A stretch of 5,913 bases of DNA from Oscillospiraceae bacterium (lineage in GTDB: Bacteria; Bacillota; Clostridia; Oscillospirales; Acutalibacteraceae): contig JAQXHW010000020.1 of assembly GCA_029007475.1 (NCBI GenBank), positions 1-5,913 of the forward strand, written 5' to 3'. The translations under genes were made by a program, and so were the position numbers. The first letter of the stretch is position 1. Each line of letters begins with the position of its first letter. Shown piece by piece: positions 5,402-5,913 of the stretch. A model generated the notes under the pieces. It saw nothing but the letters and a program-made list of their open reading frames with translations. It was not told where the DNA came from and did not search any database.

Positions 5402-5913
5402 ATGCCTTGGTTTTTTGTAGATGATGAGATAAACGAAAGCTGCCTTATAACAGGCGAGGACGCTCGGCATATCGAAAAATCTCTCCGCATGAGGATAGGA
5501 GAGGAGCTTACCTTGGTGTCGCCCAAGGGAGTGGAAAGCTCCTGTGAAATCACAGAGTTTTCATCTCAGGGGGTTAGAGTTTCGGTAAAGGCACAGAAGC
5601 CCTGCGAAAACGAAGCCGATGTTCGGGTTACTCTCTATCAGAGCCTTACTAAAGGCGACAAGATGGATATGATAGTACAAAAGGCGGTCGAGCTGGGAGT
5701 TTACCGAATTGTGCCGGTTTTGACTGCAAGATGCATTTCCCGCCCCGACGAAAAACAGCTTATCAAAAAGATAGACCGCTGGCAGAAAATTGCCCTGGGC
5801 GCGGCTTCTCAGTCCTGCCGGGGTATTATGCCCCGAGTCTGCGAAATGCTCTCCTTTGAGAAAGCCTTAGAAGAAGCAAAGGCTACAAAGGGAATTATCT
5901 TCTACGAGGGCGG
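5402..5913 (+). CDS. rsmE: 16S rRNA (uracil1498-N3)-methyltransferase, N-terminal part (3' end off the window)
   Basis: RsmE methylates U1498 of 16S rRNA using S-adenosylmethionine. The first 170 codons are visible; the frame is still open at the window edge. An N-terminal PUA-like RNA-binding domain spans about residues 1-70 (MPWFFV start, DARHIEKSLRMRIGEE). The SPOUT methyltransferase domain begins near residue 75 with LYQSLTKGDKMDMIVQKAVELGVYRI and continues through RWQKIALGAASQSCRGIMP (126-144), a hallmark of the family. The GPEGG-type SAM-binding knot and the C-terminal LRxETA-like motif lie beyond the edge. The ATG at 5402 is preceded by GGTGGTGAG (5390-5398), matching the 3' part of the Shine-Dalgarno consensus. 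In many Firmicutes rsmE follows prmA; here it has its own promoter and is divergent from the CinA-domain gene. Confidence 0.95.
   Translation, partial: MPWFFVDDEINESCLITGEDARHIEKSLRMRIGEELTLVSPKGVESSCEITEFSSQGVRVSVKAQKPCENEADVRVTLYQSLTKGDKMDMIVQKAVELGVYRIVPVLTARCISRPDEKQLIKKIDRWQKIALGAASQSCRGIMPRVCEMLSFEKALEEAKATKGIIFYEG

Noticed and set aside
5227..5553. 108-codon minus-strand frame spanning the divergent promoter region
   Set aside because: Runs antisense through the start of rsmE, across both promoters and into the CinA-domain gene in another frame. No support.

Overview
The window reads as a stretch of ordinary chromosome from a low-to-mid GC Firmicute, most likely a gut-type Clostridia (Oscillospiraceae/Ruminococcaceae-like). 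This rests on strong AGGAGG-type ribosome sites, rho-independent terminators, vegetative TTGnnn/TAtaaT-type promoters, and the overall look of the proteins. The species cannot be named from the sequence. I see no mobile element, phage gene, CRISPR array, tRNA or rRNA.

Layout. Positions 1-585 (+) hold the C-terminal part of a D-2-hydroxyacid dehydrogenase whose start lies off the left edge. A 157-base convergent intergenic region (586-742) carries two hairpin terminators, one for each direction. Positions 743-4600 (-) are a two-gene operon, transcribed malQ then glgP: a 4-alpha-glucanotransferase and an alpha-glucan phosphorylase, only 6 bases apart, with the glgP ribosome site inside the end of malQ. 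Positions 4601-4754 are the malQ leader and promoter region, with two candidate promoters and several small dyads. Positions 4755-5294 (-) encode a stand-alone CinA C-terminal domain protein (PncC-type NMN amidase). Positions 5295-5401 are a divergent promoter region. Positions 5402-5913 (+) are the first 170 codons of rsmE, the 16S rRNA m3U1498 methyltransferase, cut by the right edge.

How the genes work together. MalQ and GlgP form a standard route for using maltodextrin or glycogen. MalQ disproportionates short maltooligosaccharides into longer chains and glucose. GlgP phosphorolyses chains of sufficient length to glucose-1-phosphate. Their tight spacing suggests matched synthesis. The flanking genes (dehydrogenase, NMN amidase, rRNA methyltransferase) are housekeeping functions with no clear link to glucan use.

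I do not find a previously undescribed system here. The parts most worth a second look are regulatory: a pair of divergent promoters that appear to share one palindromic TTGCAA -35 box, and clustered dyads between the malQ promoter and its start codon.
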